Source: an uncultured Acetobacteraceae bacterium (lineage in GTDB: Bacteria > Pseudomonadota > Alphaproteobacteria > Acetobacterales > Acetobacteraceae). Taken from it: a stretch of DNA of 58,355 nt. Where the stretch lies: contig CALTUD010000026.1 of assembly GCA_943912335.1 (NCBI GenBank), positions 1 to 58,355 of the forward strand, in the 5' to 3' direction. Below, piece by piece: positions 34,987 to 44,002 of this stretch (position 1 is its first letter; the number at the start of each line of letters is the position of its first letter). The notes below the pieces were generated by a model. It made no database searches and had not been told where the DNA came from. It worked only from the letters and a program-made list of their open reading frames with translations. A program made the position numbers and the translations under genes.

Positions 34987-36330
34987 ATGACCCAGCCCGC
35001 CGTGACCCGGATCATCGCCCGCTTCGTTCGGGAATTCCCGCCCGGCGGTCTGCCGGACCCGGTGCGGCACGAGGCGCGCAGAACCTTTCTGAACTGGCTC
35101 GGATGCGCGATCGGCGGCAGCGCACACGAGACCGTCGGAATCGCGCTCCGTGCACTGGTTCCGTTCGCGGGCCGCCCCGAGGCCACCGTTCTCGGCCGTC
35201 GCGAGCGTGTCGACGCCCTGCATGCGGCGCTGCTGAACGGCATCGCCAGCCATGTGTTCGATTTCGACGACACGCATCTGCGCACGGTGATCCATCCGGC
35301 CGGCCCGGTGGCCAGCGCCTTGCTGGCCTTCGCCGAGCACCGGCCGACCAGCGGGGCGGCGCTGCTGGACGCGCTGGCGCTGGGCGTCGAGATCGAATGC
35401 CGGATCGGCAATGCCGTCTTTCCGGAGCATTACGACATCGGCTGGCACATCACCGGCACGGCCGGCGTGTTCGGCGCGGCCGTCGCCATCGGACGGCTGC
35501 TCAACCTGGACGAGGAACGCCTGTGCTGGGCGCTCGGGCTTGCCGCGACCCAGCCGGTGGGCTTGCGCGAGATGTTCGGCACCATGACCAAGAGCTTTCA
35601 TCCCGGCCGCGCGGCGCAGAACGGCATGACCGCGGCCCTTCTGGCTCACGCCGGCTACACCAGCTCCGTTTCGGCGATCGAGGCCAGGCGCGGCTGGGGC
35701 AACGTCCTGTCCGCCGGAAGGCGTTACGAGGAGATCACGTCCGGCCTCGGCGAACGCTGGGAGGTTCTCGGCAACAGCTACAAGCCGTTCGCCTGCGGCA
35801 TCGTCATTCACCCGACCATCGATGGCTGCGTGCAGCTTCGCGGGCAGGGGATCGATCCGGCGAGCGTCGCGCGGGTGCAGCTGTTCGTGCATCCGCTGGT
35901 GCTGGAACTGACCGGCAAGCGCACGCCTCGCACCGGCCTGGAAGGGAAATTCAGCGTCTATCACTGCGCCGCGGTCGCCCTGATCGACGGCGAGGCGGGC
36001 GAGATGCAGTTCGGCGACGATCGCGTGCTGGACGAGGCGGTGATCGCCCTGCGCGATCGCGTGGAGGCGACCATCGACCCCGGGCTCGACAGCGATGCGG
36101 CCCGGATCGAGCTGCATCTGCACGATGGCACTGCGCGCTCGATCACGATCGACCATGCGATTGGCAGTTTCGCCCGCCCGATGGCCGACGCCGATCTCGA
36201 GGCGAAATTCCACGGGCTCGCCGATCCGGTGCTCGGACGCGACCGCGCCACGGCGCTGATCGACTCGTGTTGGGCGCTCGATACGCTCGATGACGTGTCG
36301 CAGATCGCGCGCGCCTCGGTTCCGCGCTGA
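34987..36330 (+). CDS. MmgE/PrpD family protein, probable organic acid dehydratase or decarboxylase
   Basis: A 447-residue MmgE/PrpD fold enzyme. Family features include FDFDDTHLRTVIHPAGPV (near residues 82-100), the GLAATQPVGLREMFGTMTKSFH segment (key GTMTKSFHPGRAAQNG) and YKPFACGIVIHPTIDG. Members include 2-methylcitrate dehydratase and cis-aconitate decarboxylase; the Lys in TKSFH and nearby His are at the expected catalytic region. The start was set by GGAGGAG 6 bp upstream. With the GntR regulator and the MFS carrier it forms a likely uptake-and-degradation cassette for a carboxylic acid, but the substrate is not identifiable. Confidence 0.85.
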   Translation: MTQPAVTRIIARFVREFPPGGLPDPVRHEARRTFLNWLGCAIGGSAHETVGIALRALVPFAGRPEATVLGRRERVDALHAALLNGIASHVFDFDDTHLRTVIHPAGPVASALLAFAEHRPTSGAALLDALALGVEIECRIGNAVFPEHYDIGWHITGTAGVFGAAVAIGRLLNLDEERLCWALGLAATQPVGLREMFGTMTKSFHPGRAAQNGMTAALLAHAGYTSSVSAIEARRGWGNVLSAGRRYEEITSGLGERWEVLGNSYKPFACGIVIHPTIDGCVQLRGQGIDPASVARVQLFVHPLVLELTGKRTPRTGLEGKFSVYHCAAVALIDGEAGEMQFGDDRVLDEAVIALRDRVEATIDPGLDSDAARIELHLHDGTARSITIDHAIGSFARPMADADLEAKFHGLADPVLGRDRATALIDSCWALDTLDDVSQIARASVPR

Positions 36331-36342
36331 GGGGTCTCGCCC

Positions 36343-37752
36343 GTGGCTGAGGAAAACGCGGTGGGTCCGGCCGGTGAGGAGCGGTTCGACATCGCCGCCC
36401 GGATCGATCGGCTGCCGCGATCGCCTCACATGCTGGGTCTGGTGCTCCGCATCGCGTCCGGCGGCTGGTTCGAGTTCTTCGAACTCTTCATGCCCGGATT
36501 CATTTCGCTCGGGCTGATCCGCTCCGGCATCTTCACGCTGCGCAGCGACGGCCTTTTTGACCCGCGTGGGTTTGCCAGTTTTCTGGCGGCGTTCTTCGCC
36601 GGCATGTTCGTCTCGACCATCGGTCTCGGCACGCTGTCCGACAGGCTCGGGCGCCGCGTCGTGTTCGTGTGGTCGCTGTTGCTGTATTCAGCGGCGCAAC
36701 TGGCGGTCGGCGTGCTGTCCGATCCCGTCCTGATCGACGGGGCCCGCTTCGTCGCCGGACTGGGCGTCGGCATGCAGATGCTGAACAGCGACAGCTTCAT
36801 CGCCGAGCTGGTTCCGAGTTCCGCCCGCGGCCACTACATGGGCATCGCCTTCGTGCTGGTGCTGACCGCCGTGCCGGCGGCGGCGTTCCTGTCCGCGCTG
36901 CTGGTGCCGTCGCGTCCGTTCGGAGTCGACGGATGGCGGATCGTCGTCCTGTTCGGCGCTCTGGGCGGGGGCCTGGTCTGGGTGTTGCAGCGCGGATTGC
37001 CGGAAAGTCCGCTCTGGCTGGAAACGCGCGGGCGCCACGAGGAGGCCGACCGGATCGCGGTCGAACTCGAACGGCGTGCGATCCGGGAGGGCGGGTTTCT
37101 ACCGCCGCCGTCCCGTTCCGCCGCGCCGTTGCGTCGTTCCGCCAATCGCCCCTGGCGCGAGATGTTCTCGCCCGCCTACCGGGCGCGTACCGCGATCCTG
37201 TCCGTGTTCCAGTTCTGCCAGACCATTGCGGTCTTCGGCTTCACCGCTTTCGTGCCGATCCTGCTGGTGCGCAAGGGTTTCGCCATTGTGGATTCGCTTG
37301 GCTACAGCACGATGATCGTGTTCCTGACGCCGGCTGGCGGCGTTCTCGGCATGATGCTGGCGGAACGTGTCGAGCGCAGATGGCAGCTCGTGTCCGCTGC
37401 AATCATGATCCTGTTTGCAGGTTTCGGTTTCGCCGTCGCGTCCGGAACGCCGACGATCCTGTTCAGCGGCGCCCTGGTGACGCTCGGCCTGAACTGGATG
37501 ATCACCACGTTCCACCCTTATGCGGCGGAGTTGTTTCCGACCCGCTTCCGTGCTGCCGCGATCGGCTTCACCGCGTCCTGGAGCCGTGTCAGCGCGGTCT
37601 TCGTCGGGTCCTGGGTGTCGGGGTTGCTGGATGCGTTCGGCACGCCGGCGGTCTTCTGCCTGATCGCCGCGGCGATGCTGGCCATCATTCTCGGGATCGG
37701 CATCTTCGGGCCTTCGACCAATGGACGCAGCCTCGACGAGCTGTCGCCTTGA
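36343..37752 (+). CDS. Major facilitator superfamily transporter, metabolite:H+ symporter type
   Basis: A 469-residue membrane protein with about 12 hydrophobic segments; GTG start with GGGG 8 bp upstream. The loop GTLSDRLGRRVVF between helices 2 and 3 is the MFS signature, and RFVAGLGVGMQ and AELVPSSARG match the sugar/metabolite-H+ symporter class. The LPESPLWLETRG segment is typical. It begins 12 bp after the MmgE/PrpD stop and is presumably co-transcribed, so it likely imports the substrate of that enzyme. It ends 48 bp before repeat copy 2. Confidence 0.88.
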   Translation: MAEENAVGPAGEERFDIAARIDRLPRSPHMLGLVLRIASGGWFEFFELFMPGFISLGLIRSGIFTLRSDGLFDPRGFASFLAAFFAGMFVSTIGLGTLSDRLGRRVVFVWSLLLYSAAQLAVGVLSDPVLIDGARFVAGLGVGMQMLNSDSFIAELVPSSARGHYMGIAFVLVLTAVPAAAFLSALLVPSRPFGVDGWRIVVLFGALGGGLVWVLQRGLPESPLWLETRGRHEEADRIAVELERRAIREGGFLPPPSRSAAPLRRSANRPWREMFSPAYRARTAILSVFQFCQTIAVFGFTAFVPILLVRKGFAIVDSLGYSTMIVFLTPAGGVLGMMLAERVERRWQLVSAAIMILFAGFGFAVASGTPTILFSGALVTLGLNWMITTFHPYAAELFPTRFRAAAIGFTASWSRVSAVFVGSWVSGLLDAFGTPAVFCLIAAAMLAIILGIGIFGPSTNGRSLDELSP

Positions 37753-37800
37753 GAGCCCTTCGCTGTTACTTTCTCCTGGTGTCTGAGAAAGAAAAGAGCT

Positions 37801-37912
37801 GTTCTTTCTTGGAAGAAAGAACCAAAGAACTTTTGTCTGTTTGGTTTCGTGCCTTGTCGGTTCTCGTAACTCAAGTGGGCGAAGTCTTTTTGCTTTTTTT
37901 CAGAAAAAGAAG
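37801..37912 (-). repeat. Composite palindromic AT-rich repeat, copy 2 (reverse orientation, partly degenerate)
   Basis: Hairpin C at 37801-37822 (arms GTTCTTTCTT and AAGAAAGAAC), then CAAAGAACTTTTGTCTGTTTGG-like arm, a middle segment, and a degenerate arm plus hairpin A near 37881-37912 (CTTTTTTTC/GAAAAAGAAG with a small deletion). It lies between the convergent MFS and kdpE genes. Relative to copy 1 it is inverted. Confidence 0.82.
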
Positions 37913-37932
37913 ATGCTTGATTTCCTCCTTCT

Positions 37933-38622
37933 TTAGGAAGCCGACGCTTCCAGCCGATACCCCACCCCCGGCTCCGTGGTGATCAGGCGCGGTCCGTCCG
38001 GGCCCAGTTTCTGCCGGAGCTGGCCGATATAGACGCGCAGATATTGCGTATCCTCGGCATGGGCGGGGCCCCAGAGCGCCACCAGGATCTGCCGGTGCGT
38101 CATCACCCGCCCGGCATGGCGCGCCAGCAGGGCCAGAAGGGCGAATTCGCGCGGGCTCAGCCCGGCCGGGGCGCCATCCACCGAGACGCGATGCGCCGCA
38201 ACGTCGATCTCCACCGCGCCCACGCGCAGGAAAGGCGGCGGGGCGGCATCCTGCGCGTCGCCGGCGCGCCGGAGCGTTGCACGGATGCGGGCCAGAAGTT
38301 CCGAGACGCTGAAAGGCTTCTCCACGAAATCGTCCGCGCCCGCGTCCAGGGCGCGCACCTTCTCCTCGTCGCGGTCGCGCGCGGACAGGACGATCACCGG
38401 CACCGGCGAGAAGCCGCGCAACCGGCGCAGCACCTCCTGCCCGTCGAGATCGGGCAGACCCAGATCGAGCAGAACCAGGGCCGGCGCGTGGGCTGCCGCC
38501 AGACGCAGCCCTTCCGCCCCGTTCGCGGCATGGTCCGTGGTGTAGCCGGCCGCTTCCAGCGCGGGCCCCAGGAAACGATGGATCTGTTTCTCGTCGTCCA
38601 CCAGCAGGATACGTGACACCAC
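37933..38622 (-). CDS. kdpE: Potassium-responsive response regulator KdpE
   Basis: A 229-residue OmpR-class regulator. Receiver: acidic pair in LLVDDEKQ, phosphoacceptor Asp53 in LLDLGLPDLDG, Lys in VEKPFS. C-terminal winged helix (~130-229) includes SPREFALLALLARHAG and TQYLRVYIGQLRQKLG. It is phosphorylated by KdpD and activates kdp transcription under K+ limitation. It is the last gene of the locus, 6 bp after kdpD. Its stop is 21 bp from repeat copy 2. Confidence 0.94.
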   Translation of the reverse strand: MVSRILLVDDEKQIHRFLGPALEAAGYTTDHAANGAEGLRLAAAHAPALVLLDLGLPDLDGQEVLRRLRGFSPVPVIVLSARDRDEEKVRALDAGADDFVEKPFSVSELLARIRATLRRAGDAQDAAPPPFLRVGAVEIDVAAHRVSVDGAPAGLSPREFALLALLARHAGRVMTHRQILVALWGPAHAEDTQYLRVYIGQLRQKLGPDGPRLITTEPGVGYRLEASAS

Positions 38623-38628
38623 GATCGA

Positions 38629-41283
38629 TCACTCCCCAGCCGGAAGGCTGATGCTGACAAGGGTTCCCGGCGCAGCGTCGCGCGGCACGTCGGGGCGCGG
38701 GCTCTGTGCGACGATGCGGCCGCCCATGGCGTCCACCAGCCCGCGCGCGATGGCCAGGCCGAGCCCGGTACCGGGCGCCACCCTGTCGCCGCGCGTGGAG
38801 CGGAAGAAGCTATCGAACAGATGCGGCAGATCCGCTGCCGGAACGCCCACCCCTTCGTCGGCGATCTCGACGAGCAATTCGCCGGGGACGGGTGCTGTGA
38901 TGCGCACGGCGATATGCGACCATTGCGGCGAATATTTCGCGCTGTTGTCGAGCACGTTGACCAGCACCTGTTCAAGCAGCGCCGGATCGGCCAGCGCGCG
39001 GCGTCCTTCCGCCTCGGGCGACACCGACACGGTCGCCTGCGCCGCGCCCGGCACGCGGGCGATCGCCGCTTCCACCACGGCGGGCAGAGAGACGATTTCC
39101 GCGCGCGGCTTGATCTGGCCGGATTCCAGGCGCGTCAGCTCGGTGATGTTGGCCAGGAAGCGCGTCATCCGCACCACGTCCTCGTCGATCGCCGAGAGCA
39201 GGTCGTTGCGCGTGTCCGGGTTCAAATGGTCCCAGGCGCCGCGCAGCGTGTCGGCGGCGCCCCTGATCCCGGTCAGCGGCGTGCGCAGATCGTGCCCGAG
39301 GGAGCCGAGCAGGGCGGTGCGCAGCTTCTGCGTGTCCTCCATCGCGCTGGCTTCGGCGGCGAGCACGAACAAACGCATCCGGTCCAGCGCCAGCGTCGCC
39401 TGATCGGCCAGAACGTCGAGCGCCTGATGCTCCGGCGTGTCCGCACCGGTCGCGGCCGGATCCGCGCCGCGTACGCCCAGCACCATCGGCGCGCCATGCG
39501 CGGGCTCCAGCAGCCGGAAACGCCACAGGGCTGAGGGCAGGGTGGGCGTGCCGCGCCCTGTTTCCACCCGGTTGGCGGCGCAGAACCGGGCAGCGGCCAG
39601 CGAGCGCTCGTCCAGCTCGGTGCCGGGCGGCACGCTGGCGGCGGGCAGAAGATCGGGCGGGAGCAGCACCACCGCCTCGCCCGCGATCTGCGCCGCCTGG
39701 CTGGCGATCTCGCGCGCCAGCCCGTTCTCGTCCACCGGTCCGGACAAGGCGCGACCGAACGCGCCGACGCGTCGCATGCTGTCGATCCGTGCCTGCGCCG
39801 CGCGCGCTTCCGCCCGCACGCGTCCGCCCAGCGTGCCGGTGACGCCGGCCACGGCTGCGAACACCAGCAGACCCACGGCATCATGCGTATTGCCGATGGT
39901 GATGCTGTGCACGGGGGGAATGAAGAAGAAGTCCCAGCTCAGGAAGGCGAGGGCGGCGGCGAACAGGCTCAAACCCAGCCCGCCCAGCAGCGCCGCCGCC
40001 ACCACGGCGACCAGGAACAGCATGCCCACCGTGTCCTCGCGCAGCAAAGGCTCGGCCAGCAGACCGGCTTCCGTCACCAGCGCCACCAGCGCCGTCACCC
40101 AGAACAGCGGACGCCCGCCGCGCAGCCGCGTCGCCATGACGCGCGGCCGGGGGCGGGGTGCGGCGGTCGGCACGGCATGCAGCGGCAGGTCGGGCAAGGC
40201 GCGCATCAGGGTCGCGGCCAGATTGCGCCGCCCGCGCAGCAGCGTGCGCCAGCGACGCCAGCCTTGCACGGGCAGGGCGCGCCCGACCACGAGTTGGGTC
40301 GCGTTGCGCTGCCCTGCCGCCTCCCGCGCCACGGCCACCAGATCGCGCCCGCCGCGCGTTTCCACCGACGCACCCAGCTCGCGTGCGAGAGCGAGCGAGC
40401 GGCGTCGCATCGGCGGCTGATGCGCGCGCTCGACATGCAGAACGCTCCAGTCCGCATGCAGCGCGTCGGCGAGGCGCTTGGCGTAGCGCACCACGGCCTC
40501 GCCGGCTTCGTCCGGGCCGATCAAGGCCAGAACGTGCTCCGCCGCCGGCCAGGGACCGTCCACGCGCTGCGCCTGCATCCAGTCGCGCACGTCGCGATCC
40601 ACACGGCTGGCCGTGCGGCGCAGGGCAATCTCGCGCAGGGCGGCCAGATTGCCTTCGCGGAAGTAGTTCTCCAGCGCCCGCGTCGCCACTTCGGGACGGT
40701 AGATCCGGCCTTCGCGCAGACGTTCGCGCAGCGCCTGCGGCGACAGGTCGATCAGCTCGATCTCCGCCGCTTCGTCCAGAACATGGTCCGGCACGGTTTC
40801 CTGCACGCGCACGCCGGTGATGCGGGCGACGTCGTCGTTCAAGCTTTCCACGTGCTGGATGTTCAGCGTGGTCCAGACATCGACCCCGGCCGCCAGCAGC
40901 GCGCGCACGTCCTCCCAGCGCTTGGCATGGTGCGCGCCCGGCGCGTTGTGATGCGCCAACTCGTCCATCAGCAGCAGAGCGGGGCGTCGTTTCAGCGCGC
41001 CGAACAGGTCGAATTCGGCCAGGGTGCGGCCGCGATCCTCCAGCATCAGCGGCGGGAGTGCCGGCAGGCCGAGCGTCTGCTCCTCCGTGCCGGCGCGGCC
41101 ATGGGTTTCGATCACCCCGGCGACCACGTCGGTTCCACTGTCCAGCAGCGCTCGCGCACGTGCCAGCATGGCCCATGTCTTGCCGACCCCCGGTGCTGCG
41201 CCGAGGAAGATCTTCAGCCGACCTTCGTGCTCGCGCAGCGCGGCGGCGAGCAGGCGATCGGGATCGGGGCGCGTCGGGTCCAT
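38629..41283 (-). CDS. kdpD: Potassium-sensing histidine kinase KdpD
   Basis: An 884-residue kinase of full length. The N-terminal KdpD domain has Walker A FLGAAPGVGKTWAML (28-36 core), a universal-stress-like domain follows (~240-370), then four closely spaced membrane helices (~390-500), a GAF-like region, and the kinase core with GHDLRTPLTG (His near 666), NVLDNSAKYS and GTGLGLAIARGLVDAMGG. It senses low K+ or turgor and phosphorylates KdpE. The start lies 45 bp after kdpC. Confidence 0.95.
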   Translation of the reverse strand: MDPTRPDPDRLLAAALREHEGRLKIFLGAAPGVGKTWAMLARARALLDSGTDVVAGVIETHGRAGTEEQTLGLPALPPLMLEDRGRTLAEFDLFGALKRRPALLLMDELAHHNAPGAHHAKRWEDVRALLAAGVDVWTTLNIQHVESLNDDVARITGVRVQETVPDHVLDEAAEIELIDLSPQALRERLREGRIYRPEVATRALENYFREGNLAALREIALRRTASRVDRDVRDWMQAQRVDGPWPAAEHVLALIGPDEAGEAVVRYAKRLADALHADWSVLHVERAHQPPMRRRSLALARELGASVETRGGRDLVAVAREAAGQRNATQLVVGRALPVQGWRRWRTLLRGRRNLAATLMRALPDLPLHAVPTAAPRPRPRVMATRLRGGRPLFWVTALVALVTEAGLLAEPLLREDTVGMLFLVAVVAAALLGGLGLSLFAAALAFLSWDFFFIPPVHSITIGNTHDAVGLLVFAAVAGVTGTLGGRVRAEARAAQARIDSMRRVGAFGRALSGPVDENGLAREIASQAAQIAGEAVVLLPPDLLPAASVPPGTELDERSLAAARFCAANRVETGRGTPTLPSALWRFRLLEPAHGAPMVLGVRGADPAATGADTPEHQALDVLADQATLALDRMRLFVLAAEASAMEDTQKLRTALLGSLGHDLRTPLTGIRGAADTLRGAWDHLNPDTRNDLLSAIDEDVVRMTRFLANITELTRLESGQIKPRAEIVSLPAVVEAAIARVPGAAQATVSVSPEAEGRRALADPALLEQVLVNVLDNSAKYSPQWSHIAVRITAPVPGELLVEIADEGVGVPAADLPHLFDSFFRSTRGDRVAPGTGLGLAIARGLVDAMGGRIVAQSPRPDVPRDAAPGTLVSISLPAGE

Positions 41284-41328
41284 CGGGACGGTACTGTAGC
41301 AAAAGCGGCGAGAACTGCCGCTCCCGCG

Positions 41329-41919
41329 TCAATGCGACGTGTCGAGCAACGCTAGGTTCAGGGCCAGCACGTTCACGCGCGGATTGCCCAGGAAGCCCAG
41401 CAGCGGTGCCTGCGTGTGCGACGCGATCAGCGCGCGCACCTGTTCCGGGGAGAGGTGGCGCGCCTGGGCGACGCGATCGGCCTGCATGAGCGCGTTCTCC
41501 GGTGAGATATCCGGGTCGAGGCCGGAGCCGGAGGTGGTGACCGCGTCCGCGGGCGCGCTGGTTTCGTGCAGCGCCGCCATGTCGCCGCGCACGCGGTCGA
41601 TCAGCGCCTTGGAGGTCGGAGCCAGGTTGGAGGGGGCGGAGTTGTCCGCCGCATAGGGTGTCGGGATCGTCTTGGTGCTGTCCTTGGGGTCGGGCTCCAC
41701 CGTGGCGGAGGGGCGCGGATGGAAGAAGCCGGCGCCGGTGACGTTCTGTCCGATCAGGGTCGATCCGACCGGCTGACCGTCGCGAAAGACCAGACTGCCA
41801 TTGGCTCTTTCCGGCGCCAGGATCTGCGCGCCGCCGACCAGGGCGAGCGGAAGGGCCGCACCGGTCAGCGCGGTGAAGGCGAGCATGATGACGAGGGCGG
41901 GACGAAGGGAAGACAGCAT
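41329..41919 (-). CDS. kdpC: Potassium-transporting ATPase subunit KdpC
   Basis: A 196-residue subunit with one N-terminal membrane helix (residues ~8-28, RPALVIMLAFTALTGAALPL) and a periplasmic domain containing GQNVTGAGFFHPRPSA and SGLDPDISPENAL, hallmark KdpC segments. It stabilises the KdpFABC complex and raises ATP affinity. It starts 5 bp after the kdpB stop. The longer upstream reading frame overlaps kdpB and was rejected. Confidence 0.96.
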   Translation of the reverse strand: MLSSLRPALVIMLAFTALTGAALPLALVGGAQILAPERANGSLVFRDGQPVGSTLIGQNVTGAGFFHPRPSATVEPDPKDSTKTIPTPYAADNSAPSNLAPTSKALIDRVRGDMAALHETSAPADAVTTSGSGLDPDISPENALMQADRVAQARHLSPEQVRALIASHTQAPLLGFLGNPRVNVLALNLALLDTSH

Positions 41920-41924
41920 GGTGT

Positions 41925-43979
41925 TCACGCCAGATGCAGGAAGGAAAGAACGAGATCGATCAGCTTGATGCCGATGAACGGCGCCACCAGACCGCCCGCG
42001 CCGTAGATCAGCAGATTGCGTCGCAGCAGCGCGGCGGCGCCGAGCGGACGGAAGCGCACGCCGCGCAGCGCCAGCGGCACCAGCACCACGATGATCAGCG
42101 CGTTGAAGATCACGGCGCTCATGATGGCGCTTTGCGGCGAATGGAGGCGCATGATGTTCAGCGCCTCCAGCCCCGGATAACCGGCCACGAAGATCGCAGG
42201 CAGGATAGCGAAATATTTCGAGACGTCGTTGGCGATCGAGAAGGTGGTGAGCGAGCCACGCGTGATCAGCAACTGCTTGCCGATCTCCACCACCTCGATC
42301 AGCTTGGTCGGATCGCTGTCCAGATCGACCATGTTGCCGGCTTCGCGCGCGGCCTGCGTGCCGGTCTGCATCGCCACGCCGACATCCGCCTGCGCCAGGG
42401 CCGGCGCGTCGTTGGTGCCGTCGCCGCACATCGCGACCAGACGTCCATCGGCCTGCACGCGGCGGATATAGTCGAGCTTGTCCTGCGGCGTGGCCTGGGC
42501 CAGGAAATCGTCCACCCCGGCTTCGGCGGCGATGGCGGCGGCGGTCACCTTGTTGTCGCCGGTGATCATCACCGTGCGGATGCCCATGCGGCGCAGCGCG
42601 GCGAAGCGCTCGCGAATACCGGGCTTCACCACGTCGGAGAGTGCGATCACGCCGAGCAGATGCCCGTCTTCCGAAACGGCCAGCGGCGTGCCGCCGGCGC
42701 GGGCGATGCGGTCCACGCTGTCGGCGAACCCGGCCGGCGGCGCCCCGCCGATCGTCGCCAGCAGACTGTCCACCGCACCCTTGCGCCAGGAGCGTCCGGC
42801 GCCGTCGAGCCCGCTCAGGCGCGTGTTGGCGGAGAACGGCACGGTGACGGCATCGGCAGGCGCCTCGGCGACGATGCCGTAGCGGTCGCGGGCCAGGGCC
42901 AGGATGGAGCGGCCTTCCGGCGTGTCGTCGCCGATCGAGGCCGTGGCCGCGGCCTGGGCCAGGATGCGCGCATCCACGCCGAAGACCGGCTCGAACGCGG
43001 TCGCCATGCGGTTGCCGAAGGTGATGGTGCCGGTCTTGTCGAGCAGCAGCATGTCCACGTCGCCGGCCGCTTCCACCGCGCGTCCCGACGTCGCCACCAC
43101 GTTGAACCGCACCAGGCGGTCCATCCCGGCGATGCCGATCGCCGAGAGAAGCCCGCCGATGGTGGTCGGGATCAGCGTCACCAGCAGCGCGGCCAGAACC
43201 GGCACGCCGAGCACGAGGCCGGAGTAGTGTGCGAAACCGACCAGCGTGGCGACCGCGATCAGGAAGATGATGGTGAGTCCGGCGAGAAGAATGTCGAGTG
43301 CGATCTCGTTCGGCGTCTTGCGTCGCTTGGCGCCTTCCACCAGCGCGATCATGCGGTCGATGAAGGTGGAACCGGGCGCCGCGGTGATGCGCACGATCAT
43401 CCAGTCCGACAGCAGGCGGGTGCCGCCGGTCACGGCGGAGCGGTCGCCGCCGGCCTCACGGATCACGGGCGCGCTTTCGCCGGTGACGGCGCTTTCGTCG
43501 ACGGAGCCGATGCCCTCGACGATCTCGCCGTCGGCCGGCACCAGATCGCCCGCCTCCACCAGCACGAAGGCGCCGACGGAAAGCTGCGTGGCCGGGACGG
43601 GGCGATACAGGGCGCGGTCGTCGGGACGCACCAGCAGCTTGGCCGACAGATCGGCGCGGGCGCGTCGCAGCGTTTCCGCCCGTGCCCGGCCGCGCCCTTC
43701 CGCCACCGCCTCGGCGAAGGTGGCGAACAGGACGGTGAGCCAGAGCCATGCGGCGATGGCGGCGGCGAACGCGGCCGGATGGCCGAGGATCGCGTTGCGC
43801 ACGGCCAGGAACGTGACCAGGGCGGCGACGATCTCGGTGACGAAGATCACCGGGTTGCGGATCAGCTGGGCCGGGTTGAGCTTGCGCAGCGCATCCAGAA
43901 CGGCGCGGCGCAGGATGGCGCCGTCCAGCAGCCTGATGGGCGACGCGCTCTGCGCGGCGTTGGAGGTGATGGCGTTCAT
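41925..43979 (-). CDS. kdpB: Potassium-transporting P-type ATPase subunit KdpB
   Basis: A 684-residue P-type ATPase, standard length. The TGES motif (166-169) of the actuator domain, phosphorylated Asp314 in DKTGTIT, and the hinge GDGTND are present, and the membrane helices of the K+ ATPase type are visible (for example PTTIGGLLSAIGIAG near 271-285). KdpB hydrolyses ATP to drive K+ uptake through KdpA. Confidence 0.97.
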   Translation of the reverse strand: MNAITSNAAQSASPIRLLDGAILRRAVLDALRKLNPAQLIRNPVIFVTEIVAALVTFLAVRNAILGHPAAFAAAIAAWLWLTVLFATFAEAVAEGRGRARAETLRRARADLSAKLLVRPDDRALYRPVPATQLSVGAFVLVEAGDLVPADGEIVEGIGSVDESAVTGESAPVIREAGGDRSAVTGGTRLLSDWMIVRITAAPGSTFIDRMIALVEGAKRRKTPNEIALDILLAGLTIIFLIAVATLVGFAHYSGLVLGVPVLAALLVTLIPTTIGGLLSAIGIAGMDRLVRFNVVATSGRAVEAAGDVDMLLLDKTGTITFGNRMATAFEPVFGVDARILAQAAATASIGDDTPEGRSILALARDRYGIVAEAPADAVTVPFSANTRLSGLDGAGRSWRKGAVDSLLATIGGAPPAGFADSVDRIARAGGTPLAVSEDGHLLGVIALSDVVKPGIRERFAALRRMGIRTVMITGDNKVTAAAIAAEAGVDDFLAQATPQDKLDYIRRVQADGRLVAMCGDGTNDAPALAQADVGVAMQTGTQAAREAGNMVDLDSDPTKLIEVVEIGKQLLITRGSLTTFSIANDVSKYFAILPAIFVAGYPGLEALNIMRLHSPQSAIMSAVIFNALIIVVLVPLALRGVRFRPLGAAALLRRNLLIYGAGGLVAPFIGIKLIDLVLSFLHLA

Positions 43980-44002
43980 CGGTTCGGGTCCGGATCGGAA
44001 AA

